Part shown: piece by piece, positions 54,141 to 63,087 of the stretch
Layout: every line of letters starts with the position of its first letter
How positions within the stretch are numbered: position 1 is the stretch's first letter
Assembly (NCBI RefSeq): GCF_001547895.1
Contig: NZ_AP014627.1
Location: forward strand, 2,483,501 to 2,547,500
Length of the DNA stretch: 64,000 bases
From: Pseudomonas sp. Os17
GTDB taxonomy: Bacteria > Pseudomonadota > Gammaproteobacteria > Pseudomonadales > Pseudomonadaceae
Reading direction: 5' to 3'
Made by a program: the position numbers and the translations under genes
Notes under the pieces: model-generated
Databases searched by the model: none
Told to the model about the DNA's origin: nothing
Seen by the model: the letters and a program-made list of their open reading frames with translations, nothing else

Positions 54141-55043
54141 ATGACGGTTAAACAGATACGGGCCTTTCTGGCGGTGGCCCACAGTTTGAGCTTTGCCCTG
54201 GCCTGTGAGCGCTTGCACCTGTCGCAGTCGGCCCTGAGCCTGACCATCAAGGCCCTGGAAGAAGGGCTGGGCGGGCGCCTGTTCACGCGCAATACGCGCA
54301 ATGTGGCCCTGACCCCGGAAGGCGAGGCGCTGCTGCCCCTGGCGCGACGGCTGATCGCCGATTGGGACAACGCCGAGGACGAGCTGCGCCAGCGTTTCAC
54401 CCTGCAGCGCGGGCGGGTCACGGTGGCGGCCATGCCGTCCTTTGCCGGCAACCTGCTGCCGCCGATCCTCAAGCACTTTCGCGCCCGTTACCCCCAGGTC
54501 AACGTCACGGTCAACGACGTGGTCAACGAGCAGGTGCTGGAGATGGTCCGCGACCGCGAGGTGGAGCTGGGGGTGGCCTTCGAGCCTCAGGACAGCAGCT
54601 CCCTGCTGTTCACCCCGCTGTACGTCGACCGTTTCGTGGCCGTGGTGCCCCAGGATTCGCCCCTGGCGCAGCGCAGCCGCATCGACTGGCGGACCTTGCT
54701 GCAGGAGCCCTTTATCACCCTGCAGCGGCCGTCCACGGTGCGGGTGATGCTCGAAGACCACCTGCGGGCCCGGGGCGTGCAGTTGCCGGTGGAATTCGAA
54801 AGCCATCAGTTGGCGACCGTGGGGCGCATGGTCGCCAGCGGCCTGGGTGTCAGTGCCGTGCCGGCCCTGTGTGCCCAGCACATGCGCGAGTTGGGCGGAC
54901 ACTGCCTGACCCTGGACGACCCGGTGGTGGAGCGGGCCATCGGTATCCTGACCAAGCCTGGGGAAGAGCTGTCCACCGCGGCCCAGGCGCTGTTCGACAT
55001 CCTGCGCCAGGAGAACCTCGGTGAGCGCCTGGGCGCTGCCTGA
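54141..55043 (+). CDS. LysR-family regulator of the CoA-transferase/thiolase operon
   Basis: A 300-residue LTTR with HTH TVKQIRAFLAVAHSLSFALACERLHLSQSALSLTIKALEEGLGGRLFTRNTRN. It is divergent from the dhcA-like gene, the position of DhcR in P. aeruginosa. It probably activates the operon in response to the substrate or a CoA intermediate. The ribosome site is modest (GAGG upstream of the ATG). It is convergent with the sirtuin gene, with only one base between them. Confidence 0.9.
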   Translation: MTVKQIRAFLAVAHSLSFALACERLHLSQSALSLTIKALEEGLGGRLFTRNTRNVALTPEGEALLPLARRLIADWDNAEDELRQRFTLQRGRVTVAAMPSFAGNLLPPILKHFRARYPQVNVTVNDVVNEQVLEMVRDREVELGVAFEPQDSSSLLFTPLYVDRFVAVVPQDSPLAQRSRIDWRTLLQEPFITLQRPSTVRVMLEDHLRARGVQLPVEFESHQLATVGRMVASGLGVSAVPALCAQHMRELGGHCLTLDDPVVERAIGILTKPGEELSTAAQALFDILRQENLGERLGAA

Positions 55044-55044
55044 T

Positions 55045-55887
55045 TCAACCCAGCAGGCGCTCGGCCAGGAGCGGCAGGAGCTGGTCACAGGGCTCGCCGA
55101 ACTTGAGGTCCAGCAACTCGTCGGCGCGGGTCTTGCCGAAGTTGATGGCCAGCAGCGGCTTGCCCTGGTCAGCCACGGCGCGGCACAGGCGAAACGCCGA
55201 GTAGGCCATCAGCGATGAGCCCACCACCAGCAGGCCGGCGGCCTCGTGCACCGCATTCAAGGCCCGGGCGGCGGTGATCTGGGCCACGTTCTCGCCGAAG
55301 AACACCACGTCGGGCTTCAAGCGGTCGCCGTCGCAGTAGGGGCAGCGGGGCACCTGGAAGCGTTCCTCGAAGGCCGGGTCCAGCAGGGTGTCGCCATCCG
55401 GTGCCTGCACCGCGTCGACCCCGGCCAGGTACGGATTGAGTGCCTGCAACTGCTGCTGGATGGCATCGCGCTGGCTGCGTTGGCCGCAGTCCAGGCACAG
55501 CACCCGGTGCAGGCTGCCGTGCAGCTCGATGACGTCCAGGCTGCCGGCCTGATCGTGCAGGGTGTCGACATTCTGGGTGATCACCCCGGCGATGCTTCCT
55601 GCCGCCTGCAATTGCGCCAACGCCTGGTGCGCAGCATTCGGCCGGGCCTGGCGGATGCGCGGCCAGCCGAGCATGGCCCGGGCCCAGTAGCGGCGCCGGG
55701 CTTCGGCCTGGCCGAGGAACTCCTGGTACATCATCGGCTGCTTGCCGCGGCGCACGCCGTCGTTGTCGCGGTAGTCGGGGATGCCCGACGGGGTGCTGAT
55801 GCCGGCGCCGGTAAGGACCATGAACGGCTTGCCGTGCATGGCGGCGGCGAGTTGTTCGAGCGGTGGGGCAGTAGGGCGGTCGATCAT
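55045..55887 (-). CDS. NAD-dependent protein deacylase (sirtuin)
   Basis: A 280-residue Sir2-family protein. NAD-binding motif VLTGAGISTPSGIPDYRD, the TQNVDTLHDQAGS segment and catalytic His in ELHGSL are present. A four-cysteine zinc site (CLDCGQ and CPYC) and GSSLMAYSAF follow. The class looks like the SIR2 group IV/II type with the zinc pair about 45 residues apart. It removes acyl groups from lysines, making nicotinamide. The ATG at 55887 is chosen by family start; no operon partner is evident. Confidence 0.9.
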   Translation of the reverse strand: MIDRPTAPPLEQLAAAMHGKPFMVLTGAGISTPSGIPDYRDNDGVRRGKQPMMYQEFLGQAEARRRYWARAMLGWPRIRQARPNAAHQALAQLQAAGSIAGVITQNVDTLHDQAGSLDVIELHGSLHRVLCLDCGQRSQRDAIQQQLQALNPYLAGVDAVQAPDGDTLLDPAFEERFQVPRCPYCDGDRLKPDVVFFGENVAQITAARALNAVHEAAGLLVVGSSLMAYSAFRLCRAVADQGKPLLAINFGKTRADELLDLKFGEPCDQLLPLLAERLLG

Positions 55888-55970
55888 GGGCTGCACTCGT
55901 TTCCAGTGACCAGGGACGCCTACCAGAAATAGACGCAAAGCCTTCGCGGCGCCAGTGTCTTACCCGTGGT

Positions 55971-56936
55971 TCAGCGCCGGGGGCCGAACACCGACTTGGG
56001 TGACTTGCCATAGAACCGGGTAAAGGCCGCGCTGAAGTTGCCGGGAAAGCGGTAGCCCACCTGATAGGCCGCCTGGGCCACCTGGCAGCCGCCTTCCAAC
56101 AGGCGGTGGGCATGGCCCATGCGGATTTCCAGGAGCATGCGCTGCGGCGTGGTGTGGTAGTGCTCGCGCAGGCCCTGCTTGAGCTTGAACTCGTTCAGCC
56201 CCACAGCGGCGCACAGATAGGCCACGCTCAAGGGCTGGTGCATCTGCTCGAACATCAGGTCGCGTACCCGCTGCAGCCGTTCAAGATCGGCGGCCTTCAG
56301 GCGCCGGCCCGGGGCGACAGGGGCGGGGGCCAGGGCCTGCAATTGCAGGGACAGCAGGCTCAGGGCGTGAATGTGCAACTCCAGCGTCGCTGGCTGCTGC
56401 CGGCCCCAGGGTTGGGCCAGGGCACTGAGATGGCCGGCGCTGGCCCGGGAGGTGGGCCCGCAGGCCAGCAATTGCACGGCGTCCTGGCCCAGCAACTGGC
56501 GAGCCCGGGTGGGGCCCAGGTACTGCTGGAGCAGGGTTTCGCCCACCAGCAGGCGCAGTTGCTCCACTGTTTCATTGGCGCCATAACGGCGTTCGCCGCG
56601 GCTGGCCTGGAAGGCGCTGACGCTGGTGTGCCCGGCGCGAAACACCAGGCTCGAACCCTTGGCGTCGAGGTAGCCCGAGGTGCCTTGCAGGGCACAGGTG
56701 ATCACCAGTAGACGGCCGGCGTGGCAACTGCTGGCCTCTTCGATCAAGGGGCGATTGGGGTGGTAGCGCGAGCGCACCAGGGTCAGGTCCTGGGCCAGGG
56801 GCAGGCTGTCGCTGTAGCAATCGCCCAGGGCCTGGGGCAACTGCTGGCGTGACCCGCCGCCCGGGGCCTGGCGGTGCTCGCGTGGTGCGTTGCACGGCAC
56901 GCGATAGGACTGGGAAGAACCGGGTGCAACGGCCAT
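55971..56936 (-). CDS. AraC-family regulator, PchR-like
   Basis: A 321-residue regulator with a C-terminal double HTH (RLQRVRDLMFEQMHQPLSVAYLCAAVGLNEFKLKQGLREHYHTTP, then QVAQAAYQVGYRFPGNFSAAFTRFYGKSPKSVF, about 235-315). The N-terminal ligand domain resembles PchR-type iron-responsive AraC proteins. The ATG at 56936 follows AGGAG. It is divergent from an MFS gene, and a Fur-like box and a dyad lie in the gap, suggesting iron-linked control of metabolite or siderophore export. Confidence 0.87.
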   Translation of the reverse strand: MAVAPGSSQSYRVPCNAPREHRQAPGGGSRQQLPQALGDCYSDSLPLAQDLTLVRSRYHPNRPLIEEASSCHAGRLLVITCALQGTSGYLDAKGSSLVFRAGHTSVSAFQASRGERRYGANETVEQLRLLVGETLLQQYLGPTRARQLLGQDAVQLLACGPTSRASAGHLSALAQPWGRQQPATLELHIHALSLLSLQLQALAPAPVAPGRRLKAADLERLQRVRDLMFEQMHQPLSVAYLCAAVGLNEFKLKQGLREHYHTTPQRMLLEIRMGHAHRLLEGGCQVAQAAYQVGYRFPGNFSAAFTRFYGKSPKSVFGPRR

Positions 56937-56971
56937 GTTCGCGCTCCTGCAATGGATGTTCTGCGTTTGCC

Positions 56972-56994
56972 ATGGGAATGGATCCGTTTCCCAT
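56972..56994. promoter_or_regulatory. Dyad between the AraC-type gene and the MFS gene
   Basis: ATGGGAA (56972-56978) and TTCCCAT (56988-56994) are perfect 7-base arms with a 9-base spacer containing GGATCC. The dyad lies 36 bases upstream of the regulator start. It is a good candidate operator for the AraC-type protein, though direct repeats are commoner for that family. Confidence 0.45.
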
Positions 56995-57002
56995 ATGAAC
57001 AC

Positions 57003-57019
57003 GCATGATAAGCATTCTC
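57003..57019. promoter_or_regulatory. Probable Fur box upstream of the AraC-type regulator and MFS gene
   Basis: GCATGATAAGCATTCTC contains GATAA-G-CATTCTC, matching the inner half-sites of a Fur box with two or three mismatches. It is 67 bases upstream of the regulator start and 77 bases upstream of the MFS start. With the PchR-like regulator this points to iron control. Confidence 0.45.
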
Positions 57020-57095
57020 GCTAGAAAGTAAGCTGTTTCCCAAGCAGGGGTGAGCGTCGTCACCCGGCGGCGCGCCACCTGCCACGGAGCAAGGG

Positions 57096-58307
57096 ATGAA
57101 CCCTCAGAGCTTGAAAAACGCCAGTCCCCGGGGGCTCTGGCTGCGTACGGTGCTGGTGTGTGCCATGGGCCTGCCGATGCTGATCTTCTATGCCATCGGC
57201 GCCCTCGGGCCTCTGCTGATCGTCGATCTTGGGATTGCGCCCCACTGGCTGGGCTGGCTGCTGACCAGCGCCTTTGGCCTGGCGGCATTGCTGTCCCTGT
57301 GGGCGGGGCCGCTGGCCAGCCGACTCGGCATCCGCCGGGGCCTGGCCTTGCTGTTCTGGGCGACCCTGGCGGGGTATGGCCTGCTGGTCAGCTTGCCGGG
57401 CTTTGCCGGGGCGCTGCTGGCCCTGGCGATCTGCGGAGTGGCCCAGGCCCTGGCCAACCCGGTGACCCAACTGCTGGTGGCCGAGTGTGTCGAGGCCCGC
57501 AGCAAGGCCGCGGTGGTGGGGCTGAAACAGTCCGGGGTGCAGTTGTCCGCGCTGATCGCCGGCCTGTTGCTGCCGCCTCTGGCCGGGTCCCTGGGCTGGC
57601 GCGCAGCCCTGGCCTGCCTGCTTGTGCCGACATTGCTGCTGGCCCTGTGGGGGCCCAGGGTGGCGCCGGGCAGCGCCGTGGGCAAGGCCGTGAGCCTGAC
57701 GATTCCCCGGCCCAATTCACGGCTGACGCTGCTGCTCAGCGTGCAGCTGTGTGTCGGCCTGGTGCTTTCGTCCTTCGTGACCTTTCTTGGGGTATTCGCG
57801 GCCCGCCAAGGAGTGACGGTCGGCGAGACCGGGGCCATGGTCGCCGGGTTCGGGGTCATGGGCATCCTGGCCCGAACCCTGCTGACGCCATTGGCGGCCC
57901 GCATGGCCGAGGAGTCCTGGCTGCTGCTGACGCTGATGCTCCTGGCCAGCCTGGCCCTGGCGGTGACTGCCCAGGCCACGCCTCAGGCGCACTGGCCCTT
58001 GTGGTTCGGCGCTCTGGGCATGGGCCTGAGCGCCGTGGCCACCAACGCCATCGCCATGAGCATGCTGCTGCGCGATCCGGCCTTTGGCAGCCCGGCCTGC
58101 GCCTCGGGTCTGCTCTCGGCAGGCTTCTTCGCCGGGTTCGCCCTGGGGCCGGTGCTATTCGGCGCCGTGCAGCAGGGCGCGGCGGATTTTGCCAGCGCCT
58201 GGCTGATGCTGATCGCGGTCCTGCTGCTGGGTGCGGGGCTGAGTCTGATGCTGGTGCGTGCCCGAGCGCTTGAGTCGGGCAGTGCCAGTGCCAGTCCTAG
58301 AGCCTGA
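57096..58307 (+). CDS. MFS transporter divergent from the AraC-type regulator
   Basis: A 403-residue 12-TM-type MFS protein. The loop SLWAGPLASRLGIRRGLALLF carries a variant motif A, and about 12 hydrophobic spans are visible. It resembles CynX/NimT- or siderophore-export-like MFS proteins but has no decisive signature. Its 3' end overlaps the convergent chemoreceptor gene by 11 bases. The substrate is unknown; the regulator and Fur-like box suggest an iron-related compound. Confidence 0.88.
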   Translation: MNPQSLKNASPRGLWLRTVLVCAMGLPMLIFYAIGALGPLLIVDLGIAPHWLGWLLTSAFGLAALLSLWAGPLASRLGIRRGLALLFWATLAGYGLLVSLPGFAGALLALAICGVAQALANPVTQLLVAECVEARSKAAVVGLKQSGVQLSALIAGLLLPPLAGSLGWRAALACLLVPTLLLALWGPRVAPGSAVGKAVSLTIPRPNSRLTLLLSVQLCVGLVLSSFVTFLGVFAARQGVTVGETGAMVAGFGVMGILARTLLTPLAARMAEESWLLLTLMLLASLALAVTAQATPQAHWPLWFGALGMGLSAVATNAIAMSMLLRDPAFGSPACASGLLSAGFFAGFALGPVLFGAVQQGAADFASAWLMLIAVLLLGAGLSLMLVRARALESGSASASPRA

Positions 58308-59928
58308 ACACACTTACCTGCTGTTCCAGGTTCTGCGCCAGTTGCTGCAGGGAGCGGGCTGTCTCGGTGGTTTCCTCCACCGCCTGGCTGTTCTGCTGGG
58401 ACATCTGGGCGATGCGCTCGACATTGCGCGCCACATCCTGACTGGCGGCGGTCTGCTCCCGCAGGGCCAGGGAAATCTGGTCCACCACTCGCACCACGTT
58501 GCCGGACGAGGTGCGGATATTGACGATGGCCTCACCGGCCTGCTGGGCCAGTTCGACGCCGCTTTTCACCTGATTGACCCCCACGTCCATGCTGCTCACC
58601 GCCTCTCGGGTGCCCAGCTGGATCTTGCCGACCATTTCGGTGATTTCCTGGGTCGAGTTGGCCGTGCGCTGGGCCAGCAGGCGCACCTCATCGGCGACCA
58701 CGGCGAAGCCGCGCCCCTGTTCCCCGGCCCGGGCGGCTTCGATGGCCGCGTTCAGGGCCAGCAGGTTGGTCTGCTCGGCAATGCCCTTGATCACCCCGAC
58801 GATGCTGGAGATCTGCTCGGCGTGCTGGCCCAGTTCACCGATCTGGGAGGCCGAGGCCTGCACCGTCTCGGCGATCAGGCGCATGCTGCCCAGGGTGTCC
58901 TGGATCACGCTGCCGCCTTCCTCGGACTGGCGCCCGGACTCGCTGGACAGGGCGTGGGCATCCCCGGCGTTGTCCGCCACGTGGTTGATGCTCACGGTCA
59001 GTTCTTCCACCGTGGCCGCCATGGAGGAGGCCGAGTGGGACTGCTCCTGGGCCGAGGCCGAGAGCTGCAACGAGGCGCTGGAAATGCTCTGGGAGGCGCT
59101 GACCAACTGGTCGGCCCCCTGCTTGATCTGGCTGATCATGCTCCGCAGGCGCTCCTGCATGGCGGCGAAAGCGTGCAGCAGGTTGCTCACCTCATCACGC
59201 CCGCTGGCGCTGATGCTGCTGTCCAGACGGCCGGCGGCGATGGCCTTGGCCACGTCCACCGCCTGGCGTAGGCGCCCGACCAGGGTGCTGGACAGCGACC
59301 AGGCGACCAGCATCGCCAGCACCGCCGCCAGCAAGCCGCCGCCGATCAGGATGGCCAGGGCAGAGGCCTTGGCGTCGTCCATGGCCTGGCTGCGGGCGTC
59401 CTGCAGGCTTTTTTCCGCGTCGCGCAATTCATCGGTGAGCTGGCGCATGGCGTCCATCTTGGCCTTGTCGCGACCGGCGCTGATCTGTTCGGCCATGGCG
59501 GTGGCCGGCTGGCTGCCGGCGTTGATCGCCCGGCGCAGGGCCAGGTTGGCCTGGACGTCGTCGCGCAGCCACTGGTCATGCAGGGCCTTGAGTCGTTCCA
59601 GGCGCACCTGCTGCTCGGGATTGTCGGCGGTGCTGTTCTTGATCCGCGCGTAGTCCTCGGCAAAGGCTTTCTCGCCTTGCTCCAGGGGTTCGAGGAAGCT
59701 GTCGCGGCCGGTCAGGGCATAACCGCGCATGCCGGTCTCGACATTGATCAGGCTGCGCAGCAAGGCGTCGGACTGGCTCAGGACCTCGTAGCTGTGGATG
59801 TTGCTTTTGACACTGCTGCTGACTTGATCGAAGCCGCGCAGGGCCGCCAGCACCAGCAGCAGGAGGATCAGCAGGACGACGCCGAAACCGGCATAGAGCT
59901 TTTGCGAAATGCTCAGATTGGAAAACAT
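58297..59928 (-). CDS. Methyl-accepting chemotaxis protein with CHASE3-type sensor
   Basis: A 543-residue chemoreceptor. It has an N-terminal span (GFGVVLLILLLLVLAAL) and a helical periplasmic domain with VETGMRGYALTGRDSFLEPL, the CHASE3 signature. A second span follows (ASALAILIGGGLLAAVLAMLVAWSL), then HAMP, and the signalling domain with [35 protein letters not shown]. The ATG at 59928 gives MFSNLSISQKLYAGFG, the usual start of this group; upstream in-frame codons lack family similarity. The ligand is unknown. Confidence 0.93.
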   Translation of the reverse strand: MFSNLSISQKLYAGFGVVLLILLLLVLAALRGFDQVSSSVKSNIHSYEVLSQSDALLRSLINVETGMRGYALTGRDSFLEPLEQGEKAFAEDYARIKNSTADNPEQQVRLERLKALHDQWLRDDVQANLALRRAINAGSQPATAMAEQISAGRDKAKMDAMRQLTDELRDAEKSLQDARSQAMDDAKASALAILIGGGLLAAVLAMLVAWSLSSTLVGRLRQAVDVAKAIAAGRLDSSISASGRDEVSNLLHAFAAMQERLRSMISQIKQGADQLVSASQSISSASLQLSASAQEQSHSASSMAATVEELTVSINHVADNAGDAHALSSESGRQSEEGGSVIQDTLGSMRLIAETVQASASQIGELGQHAEQISSIVGVIKGIAEQTNLLALNAAIEAARAGEQGRGFAVVADEVRLLAQRTANSTQEITEMVGKIQLGTREAVSSMDVGVNQVKSGVELAQQAGEAIVNIRTSSGNVVRVVDQISLALREQTAASQDVARNVERIAQMSQQNSQAVEETTETARSLQQLAQNLEQQVSVFRL

Positions 59929-60094
59929 AGGAAGGACCGCTCCTAAACCGTTGACTGAATGCTTCACAGGGCTGTGTCTCGACGAGGCAGCGTGATAGCT
60001 CAATGATGTTCAAATGACATCAACGGTCCGACTTTTCCTGTACAAAAAAAGTTTCATGTACAAGAAAATATTTTTGCGGGGCGTGTAGAAGGGG

Positions 60095-60130
60095 GCATCG
60101 AGCGTCACCCGAAAGGGCGCCGCTCGATGC
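60095..60130 (-). terminator. Hairpin downstream of the LTA-synthase-like gene
   Basis: GCATCGAGCG (60095-60104) and CGCTCGATGC (60121-60130) form a perfect 10-base stem, with an inner CCCGAAAGGG hairpin in the loop. It lies 10 bases past the end of the gene. No T-run follows on the minus strand. Confidence 0.6.
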
Positions 60131-60140
60131 TCGGCGGGGC

Positions 60141-62366
60141 TCAGCTGGAGTGGGCGTTGCTGTCGTCCTCGGGCTCGACGCTCTCGGTCTGCCCCGGCAA
60201 CTCGGTGATCACGCTGAAATCGCTGACTTCCACTGCGCCCAGGCCATAGCCCAGCAGGTGGAAGGAGAAGGCCTTGCGGGTTTGCGGGTTGTCGAAGCTG
60301 AAGTCCATCTGCAGTGGCTGGTCGGGCGTCACCAGCATTTCTTCCGGCAGGCCTAGGGGTACATCCTGCTCCAGCTCCTTGCCCTTGAGCAGGATGTAGG
60401 CGTTCTGCTGCGGGTCGGCGGAGCGCACGGTGAAGCGCACCCGCGTCTGCGAGCCCTTGGGCATTTCCAGGTACTGGGCGCCGATCAGGTTGTCGGCCCA
60501 GTCATCCTTGATCTGCGCCTTGAGCGGGATGATTGCCGGGCTGCCGAACTGATAGTGCTGGTTCAGCGGCGACTGCAGCAGGCTGCGGTCCAGGTGCGTG
60601 GCCCGGGCGCTGATCTGCCGCGCCCGTTGACCGCCGTACTGGCCCTGCAGGCTGGCGCTGTCGGCGATGAAACCGGTGCTTGAGTAGTAGCGGCAGCGCT
60701 GCTGGAAGTCGCACTCGGTGAAGGTGCCCTGGCCGTCGTGGTAACGCAGCTTGCCGTTGGTGTAGGACATGATTTCCCGGCCCTGGGCATAGTCGCGGAA
60801 CAACGAGCGACCGCTGAGGCTGGCAGGCACCGGCAGGCCGAAGTAGTCGAGCACCGAGGCGCTGAGGTCGACGTGGCCGTAGGTCCCGGACTTGAGATGG
60901 GGCAGCAGGTCCTGGTCCGGGGCCAGCATCAGGTTGAAGCCCCAGGACGAGGCCAGGCGCACGCCGTCGATGCCGTGGGACTCGTCGGAGGTGATGATCA
61001 CCAGGGTGTCCTTGAGCACGCCCTTGCGCTCCAGCCCCGTGAGGAACTGGTCGATGGCGTCGTCCAGGTAACCGACCGCCGCCTGCTTGGGCGTGTCATA
61101 GCGCTCCAGGTAGTCCTCGGGCGCGGAGTAGGGCTGGTGGGTGCCGACGGTCAGCAGGGTGAGCATCCATGGCTGTTTTTTCTTCTTCAACTGGTCCACG
61201 TAGCTCAGGGCGCCTTCGAAGAAGGCCTTGTCGTCCTTGCCCCAGGGGAATTCCAGGTAGTTGTCGTTCTTGAACCACTCCAGGCCATGGGTCGAATCAA
61301 AGCCGATGTGCGGCATGATCTTGTCCTTGGCCATGAAGCGCAGGCCGGCGCCCTGCAGGTAGTGGGTGTTGAAACCGAACTTGTGCATCTGCGCCGGCAG
61401 GCAGGCCTGGTTGCGCTGGCTCTGGGTGAGCATCTCGACGCCCTTGGGGGTGCCGTTGTCGAGCTTGTCGTAGTCGCCGCAAAGCATGGCGTACAGGCCG
61501 CGGATGGTCTGGTGGCTGTGCAGCACGTAGTCCGGGGTGTTCATGCCGCGCTCGGCCCAGGCGCTGAGCTTGGGCATCAGGTCTTCCTGGTAGCGGCTGT
61601 TCAGGGCTTCGCGGTTGGTGCGGATATAGGCCCCGGGAATGCCTTCCAGGGTAATCAGCAGCACGTTGCGCGCGCGACCGGCGCTGGGCAGCAGGGGTTG
61701 GCCTTCAAGGTCCAGCCGGGTCAGGCCGGTCATCACCGGCGGCACGTCGGCGACATCGCCTTGCAGCCAGTCTTCGATGCGCATCTGCGCCTGGCCGGTG
61801 GCGGTGGCCAGGGCCTGGTGGGGCAGGTTGAACAGCTGCCACTGGTCGGCTTCGCTGGGTTTCAGGTACTGGGTGGTGCCATGGACCAGGAGCAGCCCCA
61901 GCGGCAGGGCCCACAGCGCCCGTGGCAGGGCCGGGCGTCGCACCCCGCGACTGCTGCGCTGGACCACCAGCCACAGCACCAGCCCCAGCAGCAGGGTCAG
62001 CCCCAGCTCGGGGTGGGTCAGGCCGCCGCCGGTGGAGTTGCCGACAAATTGCGGATCCACCAGGTAATGCAGGTCGGCGAGGTTGGGCATGCGCCCCACG
62101 GCGCTCACCAGCTCGGCGCTGACCAGGGTCAGGAGTGCCCAGACCAGCAGCACCGGCAGCGCCAGCCACCAGCGGCGGCGATACAGCAGCAGGGTCAGCA
62201 GGCTGGCGCTGGCCAGGTCCGACAGATAGCCCAGCGGGTGGGACCAGCCCAGGGCCAGGCGCGCGCCCATCGGCACCAGCAACAGCAGGCCGAACAAGGT
62301 GCACAGGGGAGCAAGAGGGTGTTGTAGGCAACGACGGATCAACTTCACAAATAACCTGCCTGTCAT
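60141..62366 (-). CDS. LTA synthase-family (phosphoglycerol transferase-like) membrane sulfatase-fold protein
   Basis: A 741-residue protein with about five N-terminal membrane spans (residues ~20-180). A periplasmic sulfatase-fold domain follows: NVLLITLEGIPGAY (metal site), HSHQTIRGLYAMLCG with the catalytic Thr, VIITSDESHGIDG (metal-binding Asp/His). An additional C-terminal beta-rich domain is present. Such enzymes transfer phosphoglycerol or phosphoethanolamine to envelope glycans. The ATG at 62366 is preferred to an in-frame TTG at 62381. The substrate is unknown. Confidence 0.88.
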   Translation of the reverse strand: MTGRLFVKLIRRCLQHPLAPLCTLFGLLLLVPMGARLALGWSHPLGYLSDLASASLLTLLLYRRRWWLALPVLLVWALLTLVSAELVSAVGRMPNLADLHYLVDPQFVGNSTGGGLTHPELGLTLLLGLVLWLVVQRSSRGVRRPALPRALWALPLGLLLVHGTTQYLKPSEADQWQLFNLPHQALATATGQAQMRIEDWLQGDVADVPPVMTGLTRLDLEGQPLLPSAGRARNVLLITLEGIPGAYIRTNREALNSRYQEDLMPKLSAWAERGMNTPDYVLHSHQTIRGLYAMLCGDYDKLDNGTPKGVEMLTQSQRNQACLPAQMHKFGFNTHYLQGAGLRFMAKDKIMPHIGFDSTHGLEWFKNDNYLEFPWGKDDKAFFEGALSYVDQLKKKKQPWMLTLLTVGTHQPYSAPEDYLERYDTPKQAAVGYLDDAIDQFLTGLERKGVLKDTLVIITSDESHGIDGVRLASSWGFNLMLAPDQDLLPHLKSGTYGHVDLSASVLDYFGLPVPASLSGRSLFRDYAQGREIMSYTNGKLRYHDGQGTFTECDFQQRCRYYSSTGFIADSASLQGQYGGQRARQISARATHLDRSLLQSPLNQHYQFGSPAIIPLKAQIKDDWADNLIGAQYLEMPKGSQTRVRFTVRSADPQQNAYILLKGKELEQDVPLGLPEEMLVTPDQPLQMDFSFDNPQTRKAFSFHLLGYGLGAVEVSDFSVITELPGQTESVEPEDDSNAHSS

Positions 62367-62606
62367 CAAAGCTTCACGCAAATGTGCGCAATGGTAACAA
62401 GAGCGACAGCTCAGACGTTTCTTATTAGTGGTGGGAATTTATTTCAAGGCGGCCTGAGAATTGGCCTGGATAGGCTCAAGACCGGGCTGAAGGCCCGTAT
62501 TCAGGTGTCTTATTGCGGCTGCGGCCGAGTCTGATGATGGCGGGATTTACTATTTCAGGGTGTTAAAAAGCCGCCGTCTACGGATCAGCTCAGAAGCGCA
62601 GATGAC

Positions 62607-63062
62607 CGTATGGGCGATGCAAGGTTTGCGGGCCTGTTCGCCGGCAAGCCGGCTCCTACGGGAATATCGCGCGGTGTCAGGGCGACCGTAGGAGCTGGCT
62701 TGCCAGCGAAAGCGTTGCCATGGACGGTGCAAGGCTTGCGGGCCCTTTCGCCGGCAAGCCGGCTCCCACGGGAATATCGCGCGGTGTCAGGGCGACCGTA
62801 GGAGCTGGCTTACCAGCGAAAGCGTTGCCATGGACGGTGCAAGGCTTGCGGGTCCTTTCGCCGGCAAGCCGGCTCCTACGGGAATATCGCGCGGTGTCAG
62901 GGCGACCGTAGGAGCTGGCTTGCCAGCGAGGGCGTTGCCATGGACGGTGCAAGGCTTGCGGGCCCTTTCGCTGGCAAGCCGGCTCCTACGGGAATATCGT
63001 GCGGTGTCAGGGCGACCGTAGGAGCTGGCTTGCCAGCGAAGGCGGCCCTACGGGCGGTGCAT
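62607..63062. repeat. REP array, exact 110-bp period
   Basis: GTAGGAGCTGGCTTGCCAGCGA (or a one-base variant) starts at 62688, 62798, 62908 and 63018, each 110 bases apart, preceded by a half unit from about 62607. Inverted partners, GCCGGCAAGCCGGCTCC(T/C)ACGG, lie between. The linker GAATATCGCGCGGTGTCAGG is nearly identical in all. The rest of the 706-base gap (62382-62606) shows no gene. Confidence 0.93.
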
Positions 63063-63087
63063 GGCGTTCGGACCCGTTCGCCTACGC

